Part shown: positions 8,263 to 16,192 of the stretch, in pieces
How positions within the stretch are numbered: position 1 is the first letter of the stretch
Layout: each line of letters begins with the position of its first letter
NCBI RefSeq assembly: GCF_900220975.1
Contig: NZ_OBQD01000007.1
Location: 186,001 to 250,000 of the forward strand
Reading direction: 5' to 3'
Length of the DNA stretch: 64,000 bases
DNA from: Rhizobium subbaraonis
GTDB lineage: Bacteria; Pseudomonadota; Alphaproteobacteria; Rhizobiales; Rhizobiaceae
Translations under genes and position numbers: made by a program
Notes under the pieces: model-generated
What the model saw: the letters and a program-made list of their open reading frames with translations, nothing else
What the model was told of the DNA's origin: nothing
Database searches by the model: none

Positions 8263-9641
8263 CGCCCGGCCTCCGCGACGGGGAGCGTCGCCGGCGGCCG
8301 CACGAAGGCGCCGGTGCCGGGCTCGGCCAGCACCCGCCTGCCGTCGAAGGCGAGCCGGCCGCGCAGGAAGGTTGCAGCCACCCGCCACGGCAGCCGGATG
8401 CCGTTGTAGGGCGACCAGCCGACGACGTTGTGGCCGCTCTCGGCCGCGTCGTAGGTGTAGGGCTCCGGCGTCAGCACGGTGATGTCGGCGTCCTTGCCCG
8501 GATCCAGCGCGCCCTTGACGTGGTCGAGCCGGAAGTGCCGGGCCGGGTTGCGGCTCATCAGCTCCGCCGCCCGGGTCAGCGGGATGCCGCGCTCCAAGGC
8601 GCCCTTGACGAAAAGCGGCACCATGACCTCCAGCCCGGGCACGCCGGACGCGTTGGAGAGCATGTCGGCGTTCGTCTTGCGGTCCTCCGACCAGCTGACA
8701 TGGTCGGTCGAGACCAGCGTGACGTTGCCGTCCGCCACGTGCCGCCAAAGCCTTTCCACCTCCGCCCGCGGGCGGACCGGCGGGTTGATCTTCGCCTTGC
8801 CGCCGAGGCGGCGCACATCGTTTTCCTCGTCGAGGGTCAGATAGTGGATGCAGCACTCGATGGTGGCGCGGTGGCCCTGCGCCCGGTAAGCGGCCGCGAT
8901 CTCGTAGCCGCGCCCGAGCGAGCAGTGCACCACATGCGCCGGGCAGCCGGTGGCAGCGCCCGTCTCGTAGATCTGGCAACTGGCGAGCAGTTCCGTCAGC
9001 GGCGGACGCGACAGGCCGTGCGCCCGCCAGTCGGAAATTCCAAGTGCCTTGACCTTCGCGATCGCCGCCCGCACCGCCTCGTCGTCCTCGTTGTGCACGC
9101 CGGCGGTCAGCCCGGTCGGGGCGATCGCCCGGAAGCAGTCCTCCAGCAGGGCGGCCGGGATGCGCGGAAAGCGCTTCGGATCGGTGCCGAAGGTGGAGAA
9201 CTTGAAGGCGGCGACACCCGCCTCGACCATCTCGCCGATGCGCGCCGGCCCCTCCTCGGGATCGATCGTGCCGTAGAGGGCGAAATCGACCCGGGCCTGC
9301 TTACCGGCATGCGCCACCTTGCGGGCGACCGCTTCGGCCGAGCAGACGAGATCGCCCTCGTCATAGGGCATGTCGACAATGGTGGTGACGCCGCCGGCCG
9401 CCGCCGACCGGGTCGACCAGATGAAATCCTCCTGGTTCTTCTGCGACAGCGAGTGCACCTGCGCGTCGATGGCGCCCGGCAGGATCATCGCGCCTTTGAG
9501 GTCGTGGCGCTCGCGGGCGGCCGGCATCGCGCCCTGCCCGACATGGGCGACCTTGCCGTCGCGGATGGCCACATGTCCGCCCTCGACGATGCGGTCGGGC
9601 AGCACCACCGTGCCCTTCACCACCAGATCGAAATCGGCCAT
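8259..9641 (-). CDS. Hydantoinase/allantoinase-type amidohydrolase
   Basis: The 460-residue product is a cyclic amidohydrolase of the dihydroorotase-allantoinase-hydantoinase family. It keeps the metal-site residues Lys147 (AAFKFS, the carboxylated lysine), His183, His239 (VVHCSLG) and Asp313 (STDHVSW). The usual first His of the N-terminal HxH motif is Gln: the segment reads IDAQVHS (Asp59, Gln61, His63). Some allantoinase-like enzymes tolerate this. It would open a hydantoin ring to an N-carbamoyl amino acid, which the downstream coupled M20 enzyme can then hydrolyse. In this operon the expected substrate is hydantoin-5-propionate. It starts 21 bp after the lyase gene stop. Confidence 0.85.
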   Translation of the reverse strand: MADFDLVVKGTVVLPDRIVEGGHVAIRDGKVAHVGQGAMPAARERHDLKGAMILPGAIDAQVHSLSQKNQEDFIWSTRSAAAGGVTTIVDMPYDEGDLVCSAEAVARKVAHAGKQARVDFALYGTIDPEEGPARIGEMVEAGVAAFKFSTFGTDPKRFPRIPAALLEDCFRAIAPTGLTAGVHNEDDEAVRAAIAKVKALGISDWRAHGLSRPPLTELLASCQIYETGAATGCPAHVVHCSLGRGYEIAAAYRAQGHRATIECCIHYLTLDEENDVRRLGGKAKINPPVRPRAEVERLWRHVADGNVTLVSTDHVSWSEDRKTNADMLSNASGVPGLEVMVPLFVKGALERGIPLTRAAELMSRNPARHFRLDHVKGALDPGKDADITVLTPEPYTYDAAESGHNVVGWSPYNGIRLPWRVAATFLRGRLAFDGRRVLAEPGTGAFVRPPATLPVAEAGR

Positions 9642-9662
9642 CGGCGTTTCCTCCTCCCGACG

Positions 9663-11198
9663 TTAGTTCAGTGCGAAGAACGCGTCGAAATCGTCCATCG
9701 GGGCTGCCGCCACGAAGGAGGCAAGTGCATCCGGGCAGGCGAGGTCGCGGTCCAGCGCCTCGATCTCGGCCGACATCAGCCGGTCCTTGCGGTAGAACGC
9801 CGTCACCTTCCGCACGCGCTGATAGACGACGGCGGCCACACCTTCGGGACTGTCGCTCGCAAGATCGATCGCCTGCGCCGACAGCATCCCCTCCAGCGCC
9901 GCCAGTTGGCGGAGATCCCGCACCTGGCTCTCCATACGCTCGACGATCAGCGGCAGGAAGGTCGCCTCCTCTTCCAGCCCGCCGGCAACCACGATCGACT
10001 GCGCCGAGATCGGCACCGCCAGCGACTGGATGCGCATGTAGAGCTCGACGGCGAGCTTGACCAGCGGCCCAAAGCCGGTGGCCGCCTCGCCGGGGGCGAC
10101 AAGGTTGACCGGCAGGTTGCGGCGCACCCCGTTGGAAAGCAGCACGCAGCGGTTCAGGACGTTGCGGGCGAGATGGGCGAAACCGGTCTGCGCCGCCTCG
10201 ACATAGAGCGCGGTCGACAGCGGCAGCGAGCCGCCGGACGCCATCACGTGATCGTCGAGCACGACCGGATTGTCGTCGGTCTGCGCCGTCGCCTCCACAA
10301 TGCGTTCGGCGGCGTTCATCAGCGTATCGAGGCAGGCGCCGAACACCTGCGCCGTCATGCGCAGGCTGAGCGGATCGTGGATCGCCGACGGCTTGGGCCA
10401 GGCGCAGGAGGCGGCCTGCGCCGAGAACCACCGCCCCGCCAGCGCCTCGCCATGGCCCGCAAGCCGTGCAGCCACGCGCCACGGATCGGAGGAGGCGCCG
10501 AGCGCAAGCGACGACAGGAGCCCCGTGACCATCAGGTTGCGGATCGCCTTCGCAGCCTCCCGGGTGACGTCGGCGGCCGCCGCGTGCGCGATCGCATTGA
10601 CGCTGAGGGCTGCCAGGGCATCGCGCGGCTGCATACGGAACGGTTCGAGCCCGGCACGGGCCAGCGCGACCGCCGCTGGCAGCCGTTCGCCCTCGAAATA
10701 GGCCTCGCCCTCGCCGGTGAGTACGGCCGCGACCTGCCCCATCAGGCCGATGTCGGCACAGCCCATCGAGCCGTGCCGGCGCACCACGGGAACGACGTCG
10801 CGTTCCAGCAGACCCAGGAACGCATCCACGAGCTCGGGGCTGCACCCGGAATAGCCGGACAGCGCGGTGTTGATGCGGATCGCCATCGCCTTGCGCACGA
10901 TCGGCAGCGAGAACGGCTCGCCGGTGCCGAAGTGATGCGCCCTGACCAGGTTGTGATTGAACTCCATCAGGTCGTCGACCGTCCAGAGCTTGTCCTTCAT
11001 CGAGCCGACGCCGGTGTTGGAGCCGTAGACCGGCAGGCCTGCGGCGAGCCGGTCGGCGATGATCTTGCGCGAGGCGCCGATGCGCCCCATCCCCAGCTCG
11101 CAGACGACCGGCCGGGTCGCCGCACGCCCGATCGCCTCGAGCGCGGCGAAGCCGAGCGGTTCTCCGGTCAGATAGAAGGTCTCGGCGCTCGCCAGCAT
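9663..11198 (-). CDS. Aromatic amino acid lyase (HAL/PAL) family protein lacking MIO, probable ergothionase-type lyase
   Basis: The 511-residue product has the length and fold pattern of histidine/phenylalanine ammonia-lyases. It keeps the loop with the catalytic tyrosine (VYGSNTGVGS, Tyr58), NAIAHAAAA, and a late DNPVV segment. Where active family members carry GSxGASGDLAP, whose Ala-Ser-Gly cyclises to the MIO electrophile, this protein reads GSMGCADIGLMG (Cys147-Ala148-Asp149, codons 10752-10760), so MIO cannot form in the usual way. That fits elimination of trimethylamine, a good leaving group, from a histidine betaine such as ergothioneine. It is the first gene of the minus-strand operon and is divergent from a LysR gene. 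HutH would be the automated name. Confidence 0.82.
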   Translation of the reverse strand: MLASAETFYLTGEPLGFAALEAIGRAATRPVVCELGMGRIGASRKIIADRLAAGLPVYGSNTGVGSMKDKLWTVDDLMEFNHNLVRAHHFGTGEPFSLPIVRKAMAIRINTALSGYSGCSPELVDAFLGLLERDVVPVVRRHGSMGCADIGLMGQVAAVLTGEGEAYFEGERLPAAVALARAGLEPFRMQPRDALAALSVNAIAHAAAADVTREAAKAIRNLMVTGLLSSLALGASSDPWRVAARLAGHGEALAGRWFSAQAASCAWPKPSAIHDPLSLRMTAQVFGACLDTLMNAAERIVEATAQTDDNPVVLDDHVMASGGSLPLSTALYVEAAQTGFAHLARNVLNRCVLLSNGVRRNLPVNLVAPGEAATGFGPLVKLAVELYMRIQSLAVPISAQSIVVAGGLEEEATFLPLIVERMESQVRDLRQLAALEGMLSAQAIDLASDSPEGVAAVVYQRVRKVTAFYRKDRLMSAEIEALDRDLACPDALASFVAAAPMDDFDAFFALN

Positions 11199-11241
11199 GG
11201 TCGTTCCTCTGTTCGACCAACTCTATGCAAGACGGAGAAAT

Positions 11242-11261
11242 CGGATATATCCCAATATCCG
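11242..11261. promoter_or_regulatory. Inverted repeat in divergent promoter region
   Basis: The arms CGGATAT (11242-11248) and ATATCCG (11255-11261) form a 7-bp inverted repeat with a 6-bp spacer, in the short region between the lyase operon and the divergent LysR-type gene. Position and symmetry suit a LysR-family operator. This is a candidate only. Confidence 0.45.
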
Positions 11262-11314
11262 TACAGTAGATGCCGCAAACCGAACAAAGGCGGGCAGCAC
11301 CAGGGATTGACCGC

Positions 11315-12610
11315 ATGGATCTCGCCACACTCTGCCTCGTCGAGACCATCTTGCGCACCGGCAGCGTGCGCGCGGCGGCCAGGCTCGAAGGCCGGCCAGC
11401 CTCCAGCGCCAGTGCGGCGCTGCGGCGCCTGGAAGCGGCGATCTCCATACCGCTTGTCCGCCGCGAGGGACCGGTGCTGGTGCCGACGCTCGAAGCCCAG
11501 GCACGCGTGGAGCGGCTTGCCGAGATGGCCAGGGCGGCGAGGGAACTGCTTCGCATCGCTCCTGCGGGAAACGGATACCCACCCGCGGCGCGCGCCGGGA
11601 CGTGCAGTTGGCCCGAGGCTGCGCCGCCGCCGCCGCACCGGTCCGCGCCGCCGATGCCGCAGATCCCTCTGGAGTCGCTCGCCCGCTTCTGCGCCACGGT
11701 CTATGCCGGCAGTATCCGCAGCGCCGCACGGACGCTGAAGCTCGGTCAGCCGCAGTTGACCCGGCAGCTCGTCCGGCTGGAACAGGCCGTCGGCCTTCCC
11801 CTGCTCCACCGCTCGCCCGGCGGCGTCGCCTGCACGCCGGAAGGCGTCGCGGCGCTTGCGATCGCAGAACGCATCGGCAGCATCTGGGCAGGCCTGTCGC
11901 AGGCCTCCGACGAACGCTTCCGCAAGACAGCCCACACCTGGCGGCTTGGCTCCGTCATCCCGTTCGGTCACGAAAGCGACATCGCCCGGATGCTGGCGGG
12001 CCTTGCCGCTGAATGGCGGCGCCAACGTCCGCGCCAACCCCTCTTCATCGCCTCGACCACCGCCGATGAACTGATCTTTGGCCTGCAGTCCCGCCGGTTC
12101 GACCTCGCGCTCCTGGATATCGATCGCTACCCGGCCGAGTTCGAAGGCGCGCTCGTCAGCCGCCAGCCGCTGGCCCTTGCCGTGCCGAGGTCGTTGGCCC
12201 TGGGTCGCAAAGGCACGCAGGAGGACGCCACCGAGTTGCTGCAGAAGCACCCGATCGCCATGCCGAGCGTCCGGAGCGGCCTGCGACAGATGACCGACCG
12301 CTATATCGCAAACACCCTTTCCGCCAGCGAGAGGGCAAGACTGACGCTGGTGGAGGTGGATTCCATCCCGGTCATCATCAATCTGGTGCGCGAGCACGGC
12401 CATCTGTCGATCCTGCCCGAACAGTCGGTCTCGCGCATTGCCGATTCGCCGGCGTTGATCCGCCTCGACGCCCGCTTCCAGCAGTCGCTCAGCCTGGTCT
12501 GGCCGAGGAACGCCGTGTCTCGGCAGACCGCGGCAGCTGTCCTGGAGATCATCTCCGCCCCCGCTAACGAATACTCCACGCCCTCGACCGGCGGGGGCGC
12601 GGCGACATAG
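11315..12610 (+). CDS. LysR-type regulator with two tandem N-terminal HTH domains
   Basis: The protein begins with a LysR-like winged helix (about residues 2-60 from this start: LATLCLVETILRTGSVRAAAR ... ALRRLE). A Pro/Ala-rich linker follows, then a second complete LysR HTH (about 120-175: FCATVYAGSIRSAARTLKL ... LTRQLVRLEQ) and a normal effector-binding domain (about 190-420). One HTH is the rule for this family. The ATG at 11315 is preferred because it places the first HTH at the N-terminus and leaves the 11242-11261 inverted repeat in the promoter. An ATG at 11270 is in frame but lacks a ribosome site. Divergent orientation suggests it controls the ergothioneine-like operon. Confidence 0.82.
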   Translation: MDLATLCLVETILRTGSVRAAARLEGRPASSASAALRRLEAAISIPLVRREGPVLVPTLEAQARVERLAEMARAARELLRIAPAGNGYPPAARAGTCSWPEAAPPPPHRSAPPMPQIPLESLARFCATVYAGSIRSAARTLKLGQPQLTRQLVRLEQAVGLPLLHRSPGGVACTPEGVAALAIAERIGSIWAGLSQASDERFRKTAHTWRLGSVIPFGHESDIARMLAGLAAEWRRQRPRQPLFIASTTADELIFGLQSRRFDLALLDIDRYPAEFEGALVSRQPLALAVPRSLALGRKGTQEDATELLQKHPIAMPSVRSGLRQMTDRYIANTLSASERARLTLVEVDSIPVIINLVREHGHLSILPEQSVSRIADSPALIRLDARFQQSLSLVWPRNAVSRQTAAAVLEIISAPANEYSTPSTGGGAAT

Positions 12611-12683
12611 CGGGTCGGCTATGGGGATGATCGGACTGTGCAGGATCGCCCCCCGCAACGAAGACGCGGGGCACCGCTTTCGA

Positions 12684-13886
12684 TCAGGCGACGGAGACGG
12701 CCGGCCGCGGCCTCAGGCCGAGCAGGATGCCGATCGCAGCCGCCGCCAGAACGAGGCCGCTTGCGGTGAAGACGCCGGCTGCGCCGCTGCTGTCGAAGAT
12801 GAGGCCCCCGACGGCAGCCCCCATGGCGATGGCGAACTGGATCGCGGCGACCAGCAGACCGCCGGCGCTCTCCGCCTCGTCGGGAACGGTGCGGGCAAGC
12901 CAGGTCGACCAGGCGACCGGTACCGCGCCGAACAGCAGGCCCCAGAGCGTGATGACGGCCGCGTCGACGACCAGGGAGGCGCCGGTCGTGACCAGCACGG
13001 AGGCGATCGCCGCCATCATCAGCGGCATCAGCGTCAGCGTCAGCCGCAGGCTGCGGCCGATCAGCAGACCGGCGAGCAGCGTGCCAACGAAATTGGCGAC
13101 GCCGAAGCCGAGCAGAACGGCCGAGACGGTCTCGATGCCGGCTCCGACATCCGTCTCCAGAAACGGGCGCAGGTAGGTGAAGAAGGCGAAGTGACCGCCA
13201 AACACCAGCGTCGCCGCCAGGATGCCGAGCCCCACGCTCGGCCGGGCGAGAACCTTGAGCGAAGCCTTGAGGCTCGACGAGCCGGTAGGCGCGAGGCTGG
13301 GCAGCGTCAGGAACTGCATGACGAGCGTGACCGCGCCGAGCCCGGCGGCCAGCACGAACACCGTCCGCCAGCCGGCGACCTCGCCGAGATAGCTTCCGAC
13401 CGGTGCTGCCACGATCGTCGCTGCGGACACGCCGCTGAAGATCATCGACAGCGCCCGCGGCACGGATGCGGCCGGCACAAGGCGCATGGTGATCGCCGTC
13501 GCCATCGCCCAGAAGCCGCCGAGCGCCACGCCGAGCAGCACCCTGCCCGTCAGCAGCATGACCATGCCCGGCGCGAACGCGACCATCAGGTTGGAGACGA
13601 TCAGGAGCAGCGAGAAGAACAGCATCAGGTGGCGCCGGTCGGTGCGGCGGGCGAACGAGGTGATGAGGAGGCTTGCCGCCATGCCGACGACCGCCGTTGC
13701 CGTCACCGCCTGGCCGGCGGCTCCTTCGGTGATGTTCAGTTCTGCGGCGATCGGCGTCAGCAGGCTGGCGGGAAGGAATTCCGCCGTCACCAGGCCGAAC
13801 ACGCCGAGCGCCATGGAGACGACGGCGCCCCAGGCGGGCGTGTCGGTTGTCGGCCCGCTTTCGGAGGGATCGAAGATGGCTTGCAT
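12684..13886 (-). CDS. MFS transporter (DHA1-type drug/sugar efflux)
   Basis: The 400-residue product is a 12-helix major facilitator. The conserved MFS loop motif between helices 2 and 3 is seen as SFARRTDRRHLML, and helices fill the chain from about residue 18 onward. It resembles the AraJ/chloramphenicol-resistance branch of proton-driven exporters. The start at 13886 follows AAGGACA at a normal distance; the upstream in-frame ATG at 13961 overlaps the promoter zone of the divergent regulator. The gene is divergent from an AraC-family regulator with which it shares an 83-bp promoter region, a common arrangement for inducible exporters. Substrate unknown. Confidence 0.85.
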   Translation of the reverse strand: MQAIFDPSESGPTTDTPAWGAVVSMALGVFGLVTAEFLPASLLTPIAAELNITEGAAGQAVTATAVVGMAASLLITSFARRTDRRHLMLFFSLLLIVSNLMVAFAPGMVMLLTGRVLLGVALGGFWAMATAITMRLVPAASVPRALSMIFSGVSAATIVAAPVGSYLGEVAGWRTVFVLAAGLGAVTLVMQFLTLPSLAPTGSSSLKASLKVLARPSVGLGILAATLVFGGHFAFFTYLRPFLETDVGAGIETVSAVLLGFGVANFVGTLLAGLLIGRSLRLTLTLMPLMMAAIASVLVTTGASLVVDAAVITLWGLLFGAVPVAWSTWLARTVPDEAESAGGLLVAAIQFAIAMGAAVGGLIFDSSGAAGVFTASGLVLAAAAIGILLGLRPRPAVSVA

Positions 13887-13969
13887 GAGATTTGTCCTTG
13901 AATCGTGAATGATGCAGTGCAACAAGGCTAGGCTGGACCTTCCGGACGATCTATGGCACAAACGCCGTC

Positions 13970-14995
13970 ATGTTTGATCATTCGTCCGAAAACGCTCGCG
14001 CCACGACGTCCAAAGCCACGTCCGCGCGCGCCATCGAGCCCGACCTTGTCAGCGAACTGCTGCTGGGCATGCGGCTGGTCGGCCTGGAATATCGCCGCAT
14101 CGAGGTGACGCCGCCCTTCGGCCTCGCCTTTGGCGAAGTCGAGGGCCGCGCCCAGTTTCATTTCGTCGCGCGCGGACCGGTTCATCTGCGCACGCCGGCC
14201 GGCACCTTTCACACGATGAACGCCGGAGACGCCGTGCTTTTGCCGCGCGGCGGCAGCCATGCGCTGGTCTCCCAGTCCGATACGAATTGCCAGGACGTGC
14301 GCGCCCTCTCGTCCGCACCGATTTGCGATTCCGTCAGCGCGATCAGCGCCTGCAATGGCGGTTCTGATTGCGAGGATCAGCGCGCGATCATCTTCAGCGG
14401 CTGCATGGAATTCGATCTTGGCGGGCTCCATCCCCTCGTGGCGCTGATGCCGGAAATCATGCTGGTCGGCACGCTGATCGAACGCTATCCCGAGATCCTG
14501 CCGATGCTGGAAGCGATGGAGCGCGAGGCGAAGGGCGCCCGCGCCGGCTTCGCCGGCATTCTCGCCAGGCTCGCCGACGTCGTCGCAGCCTTCATCGTGC
14601 GCGCCTGGGTCGAATGCGGCTGCGGCGACGCCACCGGTTGGGTCGCCGCCCTGCGCGACCCGCGCCTCGGACGGGTCATCGTCGCTCTCCACAATCGGCC
14701 CGGCCACGACTGGACCGTCGCCGAGCTCGCCGACATCATGGGCGCCTCGCGCTCCGTCTTCGCCGAGCGTTTCCTCGAGGTCACCGGGATGACGCCCGTG
14801 CGCTACCTGACCGAGCTGCGCATGCGGCTCGCAGCGCAATGGATCGCCAAGGAACGGATGCCGATCGAGGCCGTGGCCCTGAAGCTCGGCTACGGCTCGC
14901 AGGCCGCCTTCAGCCGCGCCTTCAAGCGCATCACCGGCCATCCGCCCGGCAGCCACGCGCGGCCCCAGCAATCCAGTATCGCCGGATTGTCCTGA
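13970..14995 (+). CDS. AraC family regulator with N-terminal cupin domain
   Basis: The 341-residue protein has an N-terminal cupin-like sensor of the AraC_binding/cupin_6 type (about residues 35-215, with HFVARGPVHLRTPAG and GDAVLLPRGGSHAL). A C-terminal double helix-turn-helix follows (about 225-325), including WTVAELADIMGASRSVFAERF and KLGYGSQAAFSRAFKRITG. The ATG at 13970 is the first good start. It is transcribed away from the MFS exporter and most likely regulates it in response to a small molecule. The Cys-containing stretch CQDVRALSSAPICD ... CNGGSDC in the sensor is typical of this subfamily. Effector unknown. Confidence 0.85.
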   Translation: MFDHSSENARATTSKATSARAIEPDLVSELLLGMRLVGLEYRRIEVTPPFGLAFGEVEGRAQFHFVARGPVHLRTPAGTFHTMNAGDAVLLPRGGSHALVSQSDTNCQDVRALSSAPICDSVSAISACNGGSDCEDQRAIIFSGCMEFDLGGLHPLVALMPEIMLVGTLIERYPEILPMLEAMEREAKGARAGFAGILARLADVVAAFIVRAWVECGCGDATGWVAALRDPRLGRVIVALHNRPGHDWTVAELADIMGASRSVFAERFLEVTGMTPVRYLTELRMRLAAQWIAKERMPIEAVALKLGYGSQAAFSRAFKRITGHPPGSHARPQQSSIAGLS

Positions 14996-15101
14996 CGCGG
15001 CTGCGGTAGCCGGCGCCCAACGGCCGGGTCTTGTAACGAAACCGACCGGCGCGGGGCAGGACACTGCCACGGCCGGGGCGCGGCATCCGGATTGACCACC
15101 C

Positions 15102-16076
15102 TCACCCCTTCCCCGCCACCCTCAGCCTGCGCCGCGTCTCCGTCGGGCTCTCGTGGTAGTGGGCGCGGTAGCTGCGGGAAAAGGCGGATGACGAGTTGAA
15201 GCCGGTGGCGGCGGCGATGTCGGCGAATTCCAGCTTCGTCTCGATCACCTTGCGCCGTGCCGCGTTCAGCCGCAGCGCCAGGTAATGCTGGTGCGGCGCA
15301 ACCGCCATCGTCTCCTGGAACAGATCCTGCAGGTGGCGGGCGGAGATGCCGATGCGGCGGGCGAGACGGGCGAGCGTGACCGGCGCCTCCACCGTCTCCT
15401 CCATCAGCCGCACCGCCTGGCTGACGCGCTGATCGGCCACGCGCATGTTGCCGAGCGCGGGCACCTGCAACAACCCGCCGGTCCGCTCATGCTCGTAGAT
15501 AAAGAGGCGTGACACCTCGAGCGCCAGCGAATAGCCCTGACGCCTGCGGATGATCTCCAGCATCAGGTCGAGCGTCGGCAGCGAGCCGCCGCTGGTCATG
15601 CGCTTGCCGTCGATCACGTAGCGCTCGGTCAGAACGTTGACCTGCGGGTAGGCGGCGGCGAAGTCCTCGCGATCCTCCCAGTGGATCGTCACTGAATGAC
15701 CGTCCAACAGGCTCGCCTGCGCCAGCAGCCAGCTGCCCGATTCGATCCCCGCCATCATGCTGCGGTGACGCGCGGTGCGCGACAATTGCCGCCGCAGCGC
15801 CGGCGTGGCGCTCTCCTGCCACTGGTAGCTGGAAAGGAGGAACAGCGGTGCGGTTTCCTGTTCCGGCCGGAACGGCCCGTCGACGGGAACCGGAATGCGG
15901 CTGCGCGTCTCGATCGCCGCCCCATCGGGCGAGAAGATCTGCCAGCGGTAGAGGTCCTGTCCTGAGATCCGGTTGGCGGCGCGCAAGGGTTCGATGACGG
16001 AAGCGACGAGGATCAGGTTCGTCTCCGGCAGCACCAGAATGTCCAGGTCGAGCGTCTCCGACGACGGGTCGAGCAT
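15102..16076 (-). CDS. CdhR-like GATase1/AraC family regulator of carnitine catabolism
   Basis: The 324-residue protein has an N-terminal DJ-1/PfpI-like (GATase1) effector domain (about residues 10-190, opening LDILVLPETNLILVASVIEPLRAAN) and a C-terminal AraC DNA-binding domain (about 215-315, with FADIAAATGFNSSSAFSRSYR). This architecture is that of CdhR/GbdR/ArgR-type activators of quaternary-amine catabolism. The start at 16076 is preferred over the longer frame because GGGGAGG lies just upstream. It is divergent from the dehydrocarnitine cleavage gene, with a 116-bp shared promoter region that contains ATTCTT-N11-AAGAAT (16096-16118) as a possible site. Role in carnitine induction is inferred from family and position. 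Confidence 0.82.
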   Translation of the reverse strand: MLDPSSETLDLDILVLPETNLILVASVIEPLRAANRISGQDLYRWQIFSPDGAAIETRSRIPVPVDGPFRPEQETAPLFLLSSYQWQESATPALRRQLSRTARHRSMMAGIESGSWLLAQASLLDGHSVTIHWEDREDFAAAYPQVNVLTERYVIDGKRMTSGGSLPTLDLMLEIIRRRQGYSLALEVSRLFIYEHERTGGLLQVPALGNMRVADQRVSQAVRLMEETVEAPVTLARLARRIGISARHLQDLFQETMAVAPHQHYLALRLNAARRKVIETKLEFADIAAATGFNSSSAFSRSYRAHYHESPTETRRRLRVAGKG

Positions 16077-16192
16077 ATGGCAAAACCTCCCCACGATTCT
16101 TCCTGAAGTGTAAAGAATGGTGCCGAAATTGAAAAGCATGCGTCTTCCGCTTGGCCCGTAATGACGTCAACGAACAATCTGGGAGAAACACA

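Noticed and set aside
6982-9641. Allantoin degradation operon
   Set aside because: Hydantoinase and carbamoylase alone would fit, but there is no urate, allantoin racemase or ureidoglycolate gene, and both are coupled to a HAL-like and a urocanase-like gene.
3792-11198. Classic histidine utilisation (hut) operon
   Set aside because: HutI, HutF, HutG and HutC are absent, the lyase lacks the MIO triad and the hydratase lacks the signature Cys, while DUF917, hydantoinase and carbamoylase genes are present.
8430-11738. 1102-codon open frame on the plus strand
   Set aside because: It is antisense to the hydantoinase and lyase genes and its product is Arg/Gly/Asp-rich without any motif; long antisense frames are expected in GC-rich DNA.
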